Assembly (NCBI RefSeq): GCF_016908935.1
Contig: NZ_JAFBEV010000001.1
Span: 170,613-234,612, forward strand
Direction: 5' to 3'
DNA length: 64,000 nucleotides
Source of the DNA: Sporolactobacillus spathodeae
GTDB lineage: Bacteria; Bacillota; Bacilli; Bacillales; Sporolactobacillaceae
The position numbers were made by a program, and so were the translations under genes. Below, one piece after another: positions 41,134 to 52,324 of the stretch; position 1 is the first letter of the stretch, and every line of letters begins with the position of its first letter. The notes under the pieces are model-generated. The model saw only the letters and a list, made by a program, of their open reading frames with translations. It had not been told where the DNA came from and did not search any database.

Positions 41134-42840
41134 TTAATTGCTATTATCAACGGTCTTGCTGCTTTTTTCATCTACTTGCATAATAATCGGCAAAATCATT
41201 GGCTTGCGGCGCGTTTTGTCATAGAGATACGGCGCCAAGATTTCGGTCAAACCACTTTTGATTTCCGACCACTGCAAATTTTCACGCTGAATCATTCCCT
41301 GGAGGTGTTGGGTCAGCAGTTCCTGAGCCTCACTAATCAAATCACCTGACTCGCGCATATAGACAAAGCCGCGCGAGATAATGTCTGGTCCGGCAAGTAT
41401 TTTATGGGCTTCAATATCCACACTGACCACGACAATCACAAGTCCCTCTTCGGAAAGAATCCGCCGATCACGCAGAACGATATTCCCGATATCGCCGATT
41501 CCACTTCCATCAATATACACGGAACCTGAAGGAATTCTACCGGTCACAGCTGCGTGATTTTGGTCGAGTGCCAAGACGTCACCGATGTTCATGATAAACG
41601 AACGCTCAAATGGAATGCCGCAAGCTTGCGCTGTCTCAACGTGTTTTTTCAACATCCGGTATTCGCCGTGAATTGGCATAAAGAATTTCGGCTTGAGCAG
41701 CCGTAGCATCAATTTCTCTTCTTCTTGTCCCCCATGTCCGGACGTATGCACATTGCTGAGTTTACCGTGTATGACTTCTGCACCGGCACGATACAGCAAA
41801 TTAATTGTCCTGTTGATACTTACCTTGTTCCCAGGAATCGGGGAGGATGAGAAAATCACAGTATCGCCAGGCTGCACCTGAATCTGGCGATGTGTACCGT
41901 TTGCAATACGTGATAAGGCGGCCATCGGTTCGCCCTGGCTACCTGTACAGAGTATCGTCACCTGATTATCAGGCAGGTGGTTAATTTGCTGGTGGTCGAT
42001 GAAGGTATCTTTAGGTGCTTGAACATAGCCAAGCTCTTCACCGATTGTCAACGAAGCTTCCATACTACGACCAAAAACGGCAATTTTACGACCGGTTTCG
42101 ACAGCAGCATCAACAACTTGCTGAAGTCTGTGGATATTGGATGCAAACGTTGCAAAAATGATGCGTCCGTCCACTTTTCGAAAAATATCTTTAATATTTT
42201 CGCCAACTTCGCGTTCAGTCATCGTAAAACCGGGCACTTCGGCGTTTGTACTGTCTGACATCAAGCAGAGCACGCCTTCTTTTCCGATTTCCGCCATTCG
42301 CGTCAGATTGGCAATTTGACCGCCAACAGGCGTAAAATCAAATTTAAAGTCACCGGTCTCGACAATATTACCTTGAGGCGTTTTGACAACGATCCCATAG
42401 GAATCTGGAATGCTGTGTGTGGTCCTGAAAAAACTGACCGATGTTTTTTGGAACTTGATGACATCATCTTCGGTAATTTCATGAATCACGGTCCGCCGAA
42501 GCAGATTATGTTCGTCCAGTTTATTGCGAATCAGCCCTGCCGCAAGTTTCCCGGCATAAATCGGCACATTTAACGCACGGAGCAGGTAAGGGACGCCGCC
42601 GATATGATCTTCATGACCATGGGTAATGAATAAGCCCTTCACTTTATCCGCATTCTTCACCAGGTAGCTGTAATCTGGGATAACATAATCAATACCGAGC
42701 AACTCATCTTCAGGAAATTTGATGCCGGCATCAATGACAATGATTTCATCCTGAAATTGAATCGCATACGTATTTTTCCCGATCTCGCCCAGACCGCCAA
42801 GCGAGAAAACAGCTGTCTGATGGTTCTTGACAAATTTCAT
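41134..42840 (-). CDS. rnjA: Ribonuclease J1
   Basis: It is a 5'-exo/endoribonuclease central to mRNA turnover and rRNA/scRNA maturation. The 568-residue beta-CASP metallo-beta-lactamase begins [20 protein letters not shown]. It has the metal motif [10 protein letters not shown] (about 73-82), HSIPDSYG, a beta-CASP domain with [13 protein letters not shown], and [10 protein letters not shown]-terminal oligomerisation domain ends the protein. Sequence matches B. subtilis RNase J1 throughout. ATG 42840 was chosen over the longer frame from 42903, which runs into rpoY. It lies 4 bp after the rpoY stop, a conserved operon. Confidence 0.96.
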   Translation of the reverse strand: MKFVKNHQTAVFSLGGLGEIGKNTYAIQFQDEIIVIDAGIKFPEDELLGIDYVIPDYSYLVKNADKVKGLFITHGHEDHIGGVPYLLRALNVPIYAGKLAAGLIRNKLDEHNLLRRTVIHEITEDDVIKFQKTSVSFFRTTHSIPDSYGIVVKTPQGNIVETGDFKFDFTPVGGQIANLTRMAEIGKEGVLCLMSDSTNAEVPGFTMTEREVGENIKDIFRKVDGRIIFATFASNIHRLQQVVDAAVETGRKIAVFGRSMEASLTIGEELGYVQAPKDTFIDHQQINHLPDNQVTILCTGSQGEPMAALSRIANGTHRQIQVQPGDTVIFSSSPIPGNKVSINRTINLLYRAGAEVIHGKLSNVHTSGHGGQEEEKLMLRLLKPKFFMPIHGEYRMLKKHVETAQACGIPFERSFIMNIGDVLALDQNHAAVTGRIPSGSVYIDGSGIGDIGNIVLRDRRILSEEGLVIVVVSVDIEAHKILAGPDIISRGFVYMRESGDLISEAQELLTQHLQGMIQRENLQWSEIKSGLTEILAPYLYDKTRRKPMILPIIMQVDEKSSKTVDNSN

Positions 42841-42844
42841 AAAA

Positions 42845-43054
42845 TTATAACTTCTCCAGTTTGAATTTCGCAGACTGCTTCTCATAGTCGAGGAATTTTC
42901 CACTTAGCGGCTGTATGAATTCCACATTGTAAGGTTTGTCTGCAAGTTTTTTTCTGACGTCGCGAACGTCAGTTGCTTCAAGGTAAAGGGTTTCCGTATT
43001 TTCCCGCACGGGCATTTCTTTTCTTGATTGTTGATAAAGCACTTTGTAAATCAT
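42845..43054 (-). CDS. rpoY: RNA polymerase epsilon subunit
   Basis: A 69-residue small RNA polymerase subunit found in Firmicutes (DUF1447). The protein starts [20 protein letters not shown] and has [25 protein letters not shown] in its middle (position about 21-45), the family core. ATG 43054 follows GAGGGGAG by seven bases. It is the first gene of rpoY-rnjA. On the minus strand a TATAAT (43089-43094) with ATGAAA 17 bp upstream is the likely promoter. Confidence 0.95.
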   Translation of the reverse strand: MIYKVLYQQSRKEMPVRENTETLYLEATDVRDVRKKLADKPYNVEFIQPLSGKFLDYEKQSAKFKLEKL

Positions 43055-43379
43055 TTGAATACTCCCCTCAAAATTGATTCTAAAATCCATTATATATGAA
43101 ATTGGCACATATTTCATTGTTTTGGTGATTTGACTTTTCATTCGTTCTATCGAGTAACTCTAGAACCATAGATAATCTGTTATATAATGGTCTCAGTCAC
43201 CAGAACTGTATAACAACGGACATGTCAATGTTTGATCACTTTTCTTACTGGAATTTCCTGTTATAATGAAATCGCTGAAATTATTTTTTTGGAACAATGT
43301 CTAAAAAATATTTCTCTGCATGGCTTGGCTTATAAGTAGGATGCCCAATTTGCATCAGGAACGATGGGGAGATGAAAGG
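43055..43379. other. Divergent promoter region between rpoY and the HAD gene
   Basis: No gene seen. The minus strand holds the rpoY promoter (-10 TATAAT, 43089-43094). The plus strand has TTATATAAT near 43178-43187 and TTATAAT near 43261-43267, either of which could drive the HAD gene. Confidence 0.45.
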
Positions 43380-44180
43380 GTGGAAAAATCTGTGCCGCAG
43401 GTAAAAATAGTTTTTTTTGATATCGATAATACGCTTTATGATCCAAACAAAAAAGTCCCGGAATCGACAGTTGAGGCGCTTCAAGCCTTGAAAGAAAAAG
43501 GGATCGCCACTGCAATTGCAACAGGGCGTTCGCCGTTTATGTTCCAAGAATTGCGCGAGAAGCTCGGTATTGATTCATATGTCAGCTTCAATGGTTCTTA
43601 TGTTGTCTATAAGAAGGAACCCATTTATAAAAAGCATTTGCCAAAAGATGTGTTGGAACGTTTGGAACAAGAAGCGCGCGCGCGCGATCAACGTCTTGTT
43701 TTTCTCAACGAACGTACGATGCGAAGTGATGGAGAAATTAATGCCAAAGTCAAAGAAGGTATCAACAGTCTAAAGCTGCCGTATCCCCTCCCTGAAATAG
43801 AACCGGATTTTTATTGTAAAGAGGACGTCTATCAGAGTCTGCTTTTTTATGGGGAGCAGGACGATCACGCTTATTTGAATGAAGCACCGCTTGATTCTTT
43901 TGACTATGTTCGCTGGCATCCATACGCTGTAGATGTGATTCCGAAAAATGGCTCAAAAGCCTTCGGCATCAGCCAAATGTTGCAGATTCTTCAATTGTCT
44001 CGAGAAGAAACAGCAGCTTTCGGCGATGGATACAATGATGTGGAGATGTTGCGTTTTGTTGGAACGGGCGTAGCCATGGGTAACGCTGTTGCTGCAGCGA
44101 AAAAAGCTGCTGATGAAGTGACTCGACCTGTTGATCAAGATGGAATTTACTATGGATTGAAGAAAATTGGACTGATATAA
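43380..44180 (+). CDS. Cof-type HAD-superfamily phosphatase
   Basis: A 266-residue cytoplasmic HAD phosphatase of the Cof/type IIB class. Motif I FFDIDNTLYD carries the nucleophile Asp, motif II is ATGRS, motif III uses a lysine near NGSKAFG, and motif IV is AFGDGYNDVEM. The cap domain sits between motifs II and III (about 80-195). Substrates are typically sugar phosphates or nucleotides and cannot be predicted. GTG 43380 is eight bases after GGGGAG; a longer frame from ATG 43320 lacks a ribosome-binding site. A strong terminator follows. Confidence 0.9.
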   Translation: MEKSVPQVKIVFFDIDNTLYDPNKKVPESTVEALQALKEKGIATAIATGRSPFMFQELREKLGIDSYVSFNGSYVVYKKEPIYKKHLPKDVLERLEQEARARDQRLVFLNERTMRSDGEINAKVKEGINSLKLPYPLPEIEPDFYCKEDVYQSLLFYGEQDDHAYLNEAPLDSFDYVRWHPYAVDVIPKNGSKAFGISQMLQILQLSREETAAFGDGYNDVEMLRFVGTGVAMGNAVAAAKKAADEVTRPVDQDGIYYGLKKIGLI

Positions 44181-44280
44181 TCACTATTTTTCGTAAATCG
44201 GCTGAGCCCACCTGAGGTTTGCGTGAGCTATTACAGACGAATGAATCGTTCATGAACATTGAAATATATATCCCATTGAG

Positions 44281-44325
44281 GATGTCTGAAGGTCAAGAAA
44301 TTGACTTTCAGGCATCTTTTTGATA
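44281..44325 (+). terminator. Terminator after the HAD gene
   Basis: GATGTCTGAAGGTCA pairs with TGACTTTCAGGCATC around a 6-base loop, followed by TTTTTG. Confidence 0.9.
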
Positions 44326-44334
44326 AAAGTGTGT

Positions 44335-44455
44335 GGTTTTTGCGTAGAAAAATAGAGTGGGGGGGCGCTACACCTGTGGAAAGACGTCCAAGTGGTCCCC
44401 GCGGCAAGCGAGTGACCGGAGTGCAAGTATTGTAAAAAAGATTTGCCCATAGCAT
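44335..44455 (+). repeat. Dispersed intergenic repeat, copy G (decayed)
   Basis: A degenerate copy containing TTGCGTAGAAAAATAGAG, GGGGCGCTACACC, TCCAAGTGGTCCCCGC and GGCAAGCGAGTGACCGGAG. The left and middle are shortened and the terminal hairpin is barely visible (GATTTGCCCATAGC). Confidence 0.65.
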
Positions 44456-44520
44456 TCTCACGGACATAGCCGCATTTAATACTCTCAAATGTAAGCGATT
44501 ACCTAAACGAATCCTCTTGT

Positions 44521-44548
44521 TTGACTAATACGAAGCCGATATTATAAA
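44521..44548 (+). promoter_or_regulatory. Promoter of the pdh operon
   Basis: TTGACT (44521-44526) and TATAAA (44543-44548) are 16 bp apart, 163 bp before pdhA. Confidence 0.6.
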
Positions 44549-44652
44549 CTGAGATTAGGATCAATGAGATAAATCACGCGAAACATGTGAAAAAAAATCC
44601 TTTGATAACGCTTGAGTGGCAGGGACGCAAATAAATTGCGTTTTTCAAGCGT

Positions 44653-44666
44653 TGAAAGCGCTTGTA
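44653..44666 (+). promoter_or_regulatory. cre-like site in the pdhA leader
   Basis: TGAAAGCGCTTGTA matches 13 of 14 positions of the cre consensus TGWAARCGYTWNCW. A weaker version (TGATAACGCTTGAG) lies at about 44602-44615. Both are downstream of the predicted promoter, where CcpA would act as a roadblock. Confidence 0.45.
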
Positions 44667-44671
44667 TCTAA

Positions 44672-46776
<2,105 letters not shown>

Positions 46777-46799
46777 TAGAGGCGATGTTTCAATTGAAT

Positions 46800-46935
46800 G
46801 TTGCTTTTTTGACCAAAAGGCAATGTGTGAGACGCCTGCAGGAACAGCGTGCAGACGGGCCTCGCAGATTCTAGCATGTATGAGGAGGCTCGCAGGTAGC
46901 GCTCGCGGCAAGCGAACACATAGCAATAAACGTCT
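46800..46935 (+). repeat. Dispersed intergenic repeat, copy H (inside the pdh operon)
   Basis: It begins TTGACCAAAAGGCAATGTGT, the left end shared with copy B, and contains GAGACGCCTGCAGGAAC, CTCGCAGATTCTAGC, GAGGAGGCTCGCAGG and CTCGCGGCAAGCGAAC. The hairpin tail is missing, so it may have lost terminator activity. It lies between pdhB and pdhC. Confidence 0.8.
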
Positions 46936-47012
46936 TAAAACAACAGCAGCTTTAAGGAGAACGTAAAATAAGGAAATCTGGAAATAAGTTGGAAACTGAG
47001 GGAGTGGCGCCA

Positions 47013-48275
47013 TTGGCCTATCAATTTAAATTACCGGATATCGGCGAAGGTATTCATGAAGGAGAAATCGTCAAATGGTTTGTGAAACCAGGCGACGAAG
47101 TTAAAGAAGACGATACGCTGGCTGAAGTGCAAAATGATAAAGCCGTTGTTGAAATTCCATCGCCAGTTGACGGCAAAGTGCTAAGCCTTGATGTGAACGA
47201 AGGAGAGACTGTCGAAGTCGGTACAGTTGTGATTACTTTAGAATCAGATGTATCGAATGAGGAAGAGACAGAAGCGTCTGCGGAGAACGAAGAGCAGATA
47301 ACACCAGCACAGTCGCCAGTGTCAGAGGAATCAGTGAAGAGCAGTAAAACGACCGAAGTGATAGCGATGCCATCCGTGCGTAAATACGCTCGTGATCATG
47401 GGGTGGCAATCGTAACACTAAATGGATCCGGACGCAATGGTCGGATTCTTAAAGAGGATGTCGACAATTATTTGAATCAGCCAGAAGAAACGTCCCAGTC
47501 ATCGACGCAACCAGTAGCGGAAGCTGAACTGGATCATGTGGAAAATGAGGCAGATAAAGCAAATTCCCAATCTACGCTGGAAACTAGGGAGAAATTCAGA
47601 GGAATTCGCCGAGCGATTGCCCGTGCAACGGCTCATTCTATGCTGACAGCGCCGCACGTGACACTTATGGATGAGGCTGATGTGAGTAAACTCGTCGACC
47701 ATCGAAAAACGTTCAAGGCTGAGGCAGCGGAGCAAGGTGTACGCCTGACCTATCTTGCTTATGTCGTCAAAGCGCTTGTCGCTGCGCTTAAAGCATTCCC
47801 GATTCTTAATGCGTCACTAGATGAAGCGAATGAGGAAATTATTTATAAACACTATTACAATATTGGAATTGCAGCGGATACACCGCATGGATTATTTGTT
47901 CCGGTTATTCAGCATGCGGAATCCAAATCTTTATACGAGTTGGCTTCGGAAATTAGCCGCCTGGCCAGTCAAGCAAAAGAAGGTCGGTTGACTGCCGCCG
48001 ATATGAAAGGCGGAACATGCACAATCTCCAATATTGGTTCTGAAGGCGGACAATGGTTTACGCCGGTAATTAATCAGCCGGAATCGGCAATCCTCGGCAT
48101 TGGACGAATTGCTGAGAAACCGATTATTCGCGATGGAGAAATTGTTGCTGCACCTATGCTTGCTCTGTCAATGAGCTTCGACCATCGTCTGATTGACGGT
48201 GCAACGGCTCAGAAGGCAATGAACAAAATAAAAAGGCTGTTAACAGATCCACAGCGCCTTATTTTGGAGGGGTAA
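47013..48275 (+). CDS. pdhC: Pyruvate dehydrogenase E2 component, dihydrolipoamide acetyltransferase
   Basis: It is the core of the PDH complex and transfers the acetyl group to CoA. The 420-residue protein has one N-terminal lipoyl domain with the modified Lys in [10 protein letters not shown] (about 43), an acidic linker (about 83-115), an E3/E1-binding domain ([20 protein letters not shown]), a second linker and the catalytic domain ending [12 protein letters not shown] 47013 ([13 protein letters not shown]) is eight bases after GAGGGAG and fits the family start; TTG 46989 and GTG 47004 lie upstream in frame. It is followed after 2 bp by pdhD. Confidence 0.94.
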   Translation: MAYQFKLPDIGEGIHEGEIVKWFVKPGDEVKEDDTLAEVQNDKAVVEIPSPVDGKVLSLDVNEGETVEVGTVVITLESDVSNEEETEASAENEEQITPAQSPVSEESVKSSKTTEVIAMPSVRKYARDHGVAIVTLNGSGRNGRILKEDVDNYLNQPEETSQSSTQPVAEAELDHVENEADKANSQSTLETREKFRGIRRAIARATAHSMLTAPHVTLMDEADVSKLVDHRKTFKAEAAEQGVRLTYLAYVVKALVAALKAFPILNASLDEANEEIIYKHYYNIGIAADTPHGLFVPVIQHAESKSLYELASEISRLASQAKEGRLTAADMKGGTCTISNIGSEGGQWFTPVINQPESAILGIGRIAEKPIIRDGEIVAAPMLALSMSFDHRLIDGATAQKAMNKIKRLLTDPQRLILEG

Positions 48276-48277
48276 AA

Positions 48278-49687
48278 ATGGTTGTTGGGGAATTTACAAC
48301 GGAAGTGGACACAATTGTTCTCGGAGCAGGACCAGGCGGCTACGTCGCGGCAATTCGCGCCTCGCAGTTGGGTCAGAAAGTGATTGTCGTCGAGAAAGAA
48401 CACGTCGGCGGTGTATGTTTGAACGTTGGCTGTATTCCGTCTAAAGCGTTGATATCTGCAAGTCACCGATATGAACAGATGGCGCATAGCGATGCATTTG
48501 GCATTAAAGCAGAAAACATCACCATTGATTTTCTCAAAGTTCAAGCGTTTAAAAATCAGGTGGTAGAGCGTCTGACAGGTGGCGTGCGTGGGCTATTAAA
48601 AGCTCATGATATTGAGCTTGTCGAAGGTGAAGCCTTGTTTGTTGAGCCGGATGTTGTGCGCGTGAACCATGGCTACGAATCGTCCCGTTATAAATTCAAC
48701 CATTGCATTATTGCGACCGGTTCGAGTCCGATTGAAATTCCTGGCTTCAAATGGAGTGATCGCGTGCTCTCCTCTACGGGTGCGTTAGCTCTGAAAGAAG
48801 TCCCTAAAAAAATGGTCGTCATCGGAGGCGGCTATATTGGTATCGAACTCAGCGCTGCGTATGCCGGATTCGGAACGGAAGTTGTCATTCTCGAAGGTTC
48901 ACCATCCATTCTACCTAATTTTGAAAAACGTCTCATCGCACCCGTGAAGAAGAAGTTAAAGGAAAAAGGTGTTACGGTCTATACTCAGGCACTGGCAAAG
49001 GGTGTGACAGAGACAGCTGAGGGTGTCTCTGTTACCGCGGAAATCAAAGGTGAAGTGAAGACCTTTGCAGCGGATTATGTAATGGTCACGGTCGGGCGAC
49101 GTCCGAACACCCGCGACTTGGGACTTGATCTGGCGGGTGTAGAGGTGACGGAACGCGGCTTGATCAAAGTTGATAAGCAAGGAAAAACAACTGCTGATAA
49201 TATTTATGCAATTGGTGATATAGTACCGGGTATGGCACTGGCTCATAAAGCTTCCTACGAAGGAAAGGTTGCTGCAGAGGCGATTGCAGGTGAGGCATCT
49301 GAAGTTGATTATCGGGCGATGCCAGCCGTTGTCTTCTCTGATCCGGAGATTGCGACTGTCGGCTTATCAGAGGAAGAGGCAGTCAAAGCGGGTTACGAGG
49401 TAAAGACCGGCCAATTTCCATTTGCGGCAAATGGTCGCGCGTTGTCTTTGGGCGCCACGGACGGTTTCCTTAAAATTGTTTCCCGTGAATCAGATGGGCT
49501 CGTGCTCGGTGCGCAAATTGTTGGCACAAATGCGAGTGATATGATTGCTGAATTTGGTCTGGCAATCGAGTCCGGCATGACAATCGAAGATATCGCTTTG
49601 ACAGTTCATGCGCATCCTACACTTGGAGAAATGGCGATGGAGGCGGCAGAAGTCGCGCTCGGCAAACCCATTCATATTGCCAAATAA
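48278..49687 (+). CDS. pdhD: Dihydrolipoyl dehydrogenase (PDH E3)
   Basis: A flavoenzyme that reoxidises E2-bound dihydrolipoamide with NAD. The 469-residue protein has the FAD motif [17 protein letters not shown], the redox disulfide [13 protein letters not shown] (Cys about 46 and 51), the NAD motif [17 protein letters not shown], and the C-terminal His-Glu dyad in [22 protein letters not shown] precedes ATG 48278. It is the last gene of pdhABCD and is followed by a terminator. Confidence 0.96.
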   Translation: MVVGEFTTEVDTIVLGAGPGGYVAAIRASQLGQKVIVVEKEHVGGVCLNVGCIPSKALISASHRYEQMAHSDAFGIKAENITIDFLKVQAFKNQVVERLTGGVRGLLKAHDIELVEGEALFVEPDVVRVNHGYESSRYKFNHCIIATGSSPIEIPGFKWSDRVLSSTGALALKEVPKKMVVIGGGYIGIELSAAYAGFGTEVVILEGSPSILPNFEKRLIAPVKKKLKEKGVTVYTQALAKGVTETAEGVSVTAEIKGEVKTFAADYVMVTVGRRPNTRDLGLDLAGVEVTERGLIKVDKQGKTTADNIYAIGDIVPGMALAHKASYEGKVAAEAIAGEASEVDYRAMPAVVFSDPEIATVGLSEEEAVKAGYEVKTGQFPFAANGRALSLGATDGFLKIVSRESDGLVLGAQIVGTNASDMIAEFGLAIESGMTIEDIALTVHAHPTLGEMAMEAAEVALGKPIHIAK

Positions 49688-49696
49688 TACAGTAAT

Positions 49697-49734
49697 AAGG
49701 GCCTAAGCGGAGATTCCGTTCAGGTCCTTTTTTT
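49697..49734 (+). terminator. Terminator after pdhD
   Basis: AAGGGCCT-AAGCGGA pairs with TCCGTT-AGGTCCTT with minor mismatches, followed by a T run. Confidence 0.8.
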
Positions 49735-49744
49735 AAGCGATAAG

Positions 49745-49835
49745 CATGTATCAGATTTTCGTCCAAACGAAGTATAAGAGAAATTAAGGCTTTGCCATTG
49801 TCAAGCGGACTTGGTTATACCAAGTTATTCTCATG
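49745..49835 (+). repeat. Dispersed intergenic repeat, copy I (tail fragment)
   Basis: Only the right end is recognisable: GGACTTGG-TTATA-CCAAGT followed by TATTCTC, as in copies D and E. The preceding GTCCAAACGAAGTATAAGAG contains a GTATAA like the left end of copies A and E. The core is gone. Confidence 0.5.
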
Positions 49836-50465
49836 CATCGTAGTAAGCGCCGTCCGGTATAGCGGCATCAATTGATGCGCCGCTTGCTGGATTTCTTTCA
49901 ACAGTTGTTCACCGGTGATCGTTTGGATTGCCTTAGGCGTCAGCGTCAGTCCACAGAGTAATTCTGCTTTCTTTATGTCGTGCAACCGTTGAAACAAGTG
50001 GTGCCGTTCATTGGGCGTTAGCGTTCCTTGTTTGAACGTCTTCGGCTGCGTGTGATCAGGACTCCACATGAAATCTGTTGGAATTTGCTGCATGATTTCC
50101 TGCTCATGACTCAGAAGAAAATCGGCGAACGCTGGTTTGGCGGGATAGTCATCAATAATAGCGAGCCAGAAAAAAACATGCGTTTCCCATATACCAAGCT
50201 GAAAATGCGGATATTTTTTATAACTGCGTCGATCGCATGAAAAGGCGATCCAAGTACTTTCCGGAGGATTAACCGTGCGTCGCGCGTGTTTGGCAAGATG
50301 CGCGTAAAAAGGCCGACCGGTTTCTTTAGCAAGAAACGGGGTCAGCTGCTCCGCAAACGAAAGAAACTTTGGTTGAACCGTTTCACGGATATGTTCCATT
50401 CTCATGTCTAGTCCATCCGTTTGCATTGCTTGAAAATCATTTGTTGAGAAATGATAAAGAGTCAT
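49815..50465 (-). CDS. DUF1054 / UPF0637 family protein (YktB-like)
   Basis: A 216-residue protein of the UPF0637 (DUF1054) family, conserved in Bacillales and without known function. Family signatures are AKHARRTVNPPESTWIAF (about 57-74) and YKKYPHFQLGIWETHVFFW. B. subtilis YktB (212 residues) occupies the same place between pdh and suhB. AAGGA lies about 11 bases before ATG 50465. The gene is monocistronic on the minus strand; its 3' end overlaps the repeat fragment at 49745-49835. Confidence 0.88.
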   Translation of the reverse strand: MTLYHFSTNDFQAMQTDGLDMRMEHIRETVQPKFLSFAEQLTPFLAKETGRPFYAHLAKHARRTVNPPESTWIAFSCDRRSYKKYPHFQLGIWETHVFFWLAIIDDYPAKPAFADFLLSHEQEIMQQIPTDFMWSPDHTQPKTFKQGTLTPNERHHLFQRLHDIKKAELLCGLTLTPKAIQTITGEQLLKEIQQAAHQLMPLYRTALTTMHENNLV

Positions 50466-50693
50466 ACTGCTTCACGTTCCTTCCGCGAACTTCAGGGATT
50501 AAAGCCAGTCTATCATAATCCAAATAAAAATGGGTACGATGCTTGGGGAAAACTGTTTTTTTCCTTGCAATATGACAGGTTGCGCCGCATAAAATAAAGA
50601 AACAACCACAGGCAGTTTCTCATGGAGAATAAAATTCTGTCCCTTTTGCAATGCCGCTATAGCCATTTAAAATGGAAGGGATGTGTTGGTCCG

Positions 50694-50882
50694 ATGAAGC
50701 CAATCAATCAAACACTTAGTCGGAAAGATGCGGAAAGAAGAATTCCGATTCTGAGAAAAGAAATTGATGCAGAATTGGCCGCCTTGCACCAAGCAATGAT
50801 TCGCCAAGATCCGGGGGCTATTAATCTCTGTAAAGAAAAACTGGAAATTCTGCGACGTGAGATGATTCTGCTCGAGATCTGA
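50694..50882 (+). CDS. Small helical protein at the ykzI position
   Basis: A 62-residue, highly charged and probably all-helical protein (DAERRIPILRKEIDAELAALH; LCKEKLEILRREMILLEI). It occupies the position of the small gene ykzI between yktB and suhB in B. subtilis. No domain or function is recognised. GGAAGGG lies about 13 bases before ATG 50694, long spacing. The frame extends to ATG 50622, but those extra residues look non-conserved. The strong terminator directly afterwards supports a real transcript. Confidence 0.6.
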   Translation: MKPINQTLSRKDAERRIPILRKEIDAELAALHQAMIRQDPGAINLCKEKLEILRREMILLEI

Positions 50883-50930
50883 GCGCCACACGGATCAACG
50901 ACGTAAATTTTATCAAGGGAATGGTTTGGG

Positions 50931-50958
50931 AACACTGCTTATGCAGTGTTTTTTATTT
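50931..50958 (+). terminator. Terminator after the small ykzI-like gene
   Basis: AACACTGC-TTAT-GCAGTGTT is a perfect 8-bp stem followed by TTTTATTTTTT. Confidence 0.85.
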
Positions 50959-51012
50959 TTTCGTCAAAATGCGTTAAGATGAGTGAAGCAATAAATCAGG
51001 AGTGTGAACGGA

Positions 51013-51861
51013 ATGCAGACAGTTAACTGGACGATATTAGAGAACAAAGTTTCCATATGGGTTCGGGAAGCTGGCGAGAAAATCAAAAAGTCTTTTGCTG
51101 CACCTACCCCTCTCGAAGTCAGCAGCAAAAGTGCCTATAATGATTTGGTGACGAATATGGATCGGTCCATTGAACAGTATTTGGTTGAGAAGATCAGAAC
51201 GAACTATCCCGGCCAATCAATCATTTCTGAAGAAGGATTTGGCGACAAACCGGATACAGTAAATGGTATCCTGTGGTTCGTCGATCCGATAGATGGGACA
51301 TTAAATTTTGTAAAGCAACAGCGCTTTTTTGCAATATCAATCGCTGTTTATGAAAATGGGAAGGGTAAGGCAGCCTTTATATATGATGTGATGGCGGATG
51401 AATTCTTTCACTGTCTCGCGGGGCAAGGTGCCTATCTGAATTCAGAGAAATTAAAGCCAATTAAAAATTGCGTGTTAAAAGACGCAATGCTCGATTTAAG
51501 TATGTCTTGGCTGAAACCGAATAAACGGATAGACGAGAATGTACTTACAGATGTGATTCAAACGTGCAGCGGGACGCGATCGTATGGAGCAGCATCGATT
51601 GAACTTGCGTACGTTGCTGCTGGCTTCCTCAATGCTTATTTCACGATGCGATTATCACCATGGGATTACGCGGCTGGTTTGATTCTAATTCATGAGGTTG
51701 GCGGCATTGCTACACGGGTAGATGGACGGCCAATAGACCTTTTGACGAAGCAGACATCATTGCTTGTTGCCGGACCGACGTTGCATGGTGAAATTACCAA
51801 TCATATTCGCGTCAAAATTAATGAAGGGAAAAATGTGAACGAGCCGGATTCCGTCTCATGA
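51013..51861 (+). CDS. suhB: Inositol monophosphatase family protein (SuhB/YktC-like)
   Basis: A 282-residue lithium-sensitive-type phosphatase with all metal and substrate motifs: ISEEGFG, FVDPIDGTLNFVKQ and SPWDYAAGLILIHEVGG. B. subtilis YktC at this locus dephosphorylates inositol phosphates and related substrates; the physiological substrate is not certain. ATG 51013 follows CAGGAGTG by about nine bases; GTG 51004 lies within that site. It is monocistronic, convergent with the ylaF-like gene. Confidence 0.92.
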   Translation: MQTVNWTILENKVSIWVREAGEKIKKSFAAPTPLEVSSKSAYNDLVTNMDRSIEQYLVEKIRTNYPGQSIISEEGFGDKPDTVNGILWFVDPIDGTLNFVKQQRFFAISIAVYENGKGKAAFIYDVMADEFFHCLAGQGAYLNSEKLKPIKNCVLKDAMLDLSMSWLKPNKRIDENVLTDVIQTCSGTRSYGAASIELAYVAAGFLNAYFTMRLSPWDYAAGLILIHEVGGIATRVDGRPIDLLTKQTSLLVAGPTLHGEITNHIRVKINEGKNVNEPDSVS

Positions 51862-51880
51862 CGAATGCCGACTCAATGGG

Positions 51881-52066
51881 TTAACTATTTTCTTTGCTTT
51901 CCATTCGCTGTTGCCGCGCTTTGATGAAAAAACCGAGCCACATAAAAACAGTAATTCCGACAATACTGGAACCTGTAATGACAATACTTCCATAAGCGAT
52001 GCCGGCAGCAACGCCGACAAGACCGGCGATAACTAGCACGGACAATAACCAATAAAGAATACGCAT
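51881..52066 (-). CDS. Small membrane protein, DUF5325 / YlaF-like
   Basis: A 61-residue protein with two membrane helices (about 3-25 and 30-50) and a basic tail (KARQQRMESKENS). Location between suhB and typA and the MRILYWLLSVLVIAGL start agree with the YlaF/DUF5325 family of B. subtilis. Function is unknown. AAAAAGGGGTG lies ten bases before ATG 52066; the longer frame from 52195 has no ribosome-binding site. It is divergent from typA. Confidence 0.78.
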   Translation of the reverse strand: MRILYWLLSVLVIAGLVGVAAGIAYGSIVITGSSIVGITVFMWLGFFIKARQQRMESKENS

Positions 52067-52324
52067 GACAGAATGCACCCCTTTTTTATCATAATCGTAT
52101 TGTCGAAAATTCACAACGAATGGCACCTGAAGCGAGCACGGGAAATGGTAAAGTGCAAGCCAAATCGTATAAAAGATAAACGAATTTTTAGTCACGCAAA
52201 CGAAATAGATTTTTGTTAGATTTTAAAGTAATTGACAAAAATGCTTAATATATGAGAAAATAATTTGCATGTGCAGATTTCGGTCATGGAAGTTATCGGA
52301 AATTATGAGGAGAGTAAAGCAGAA

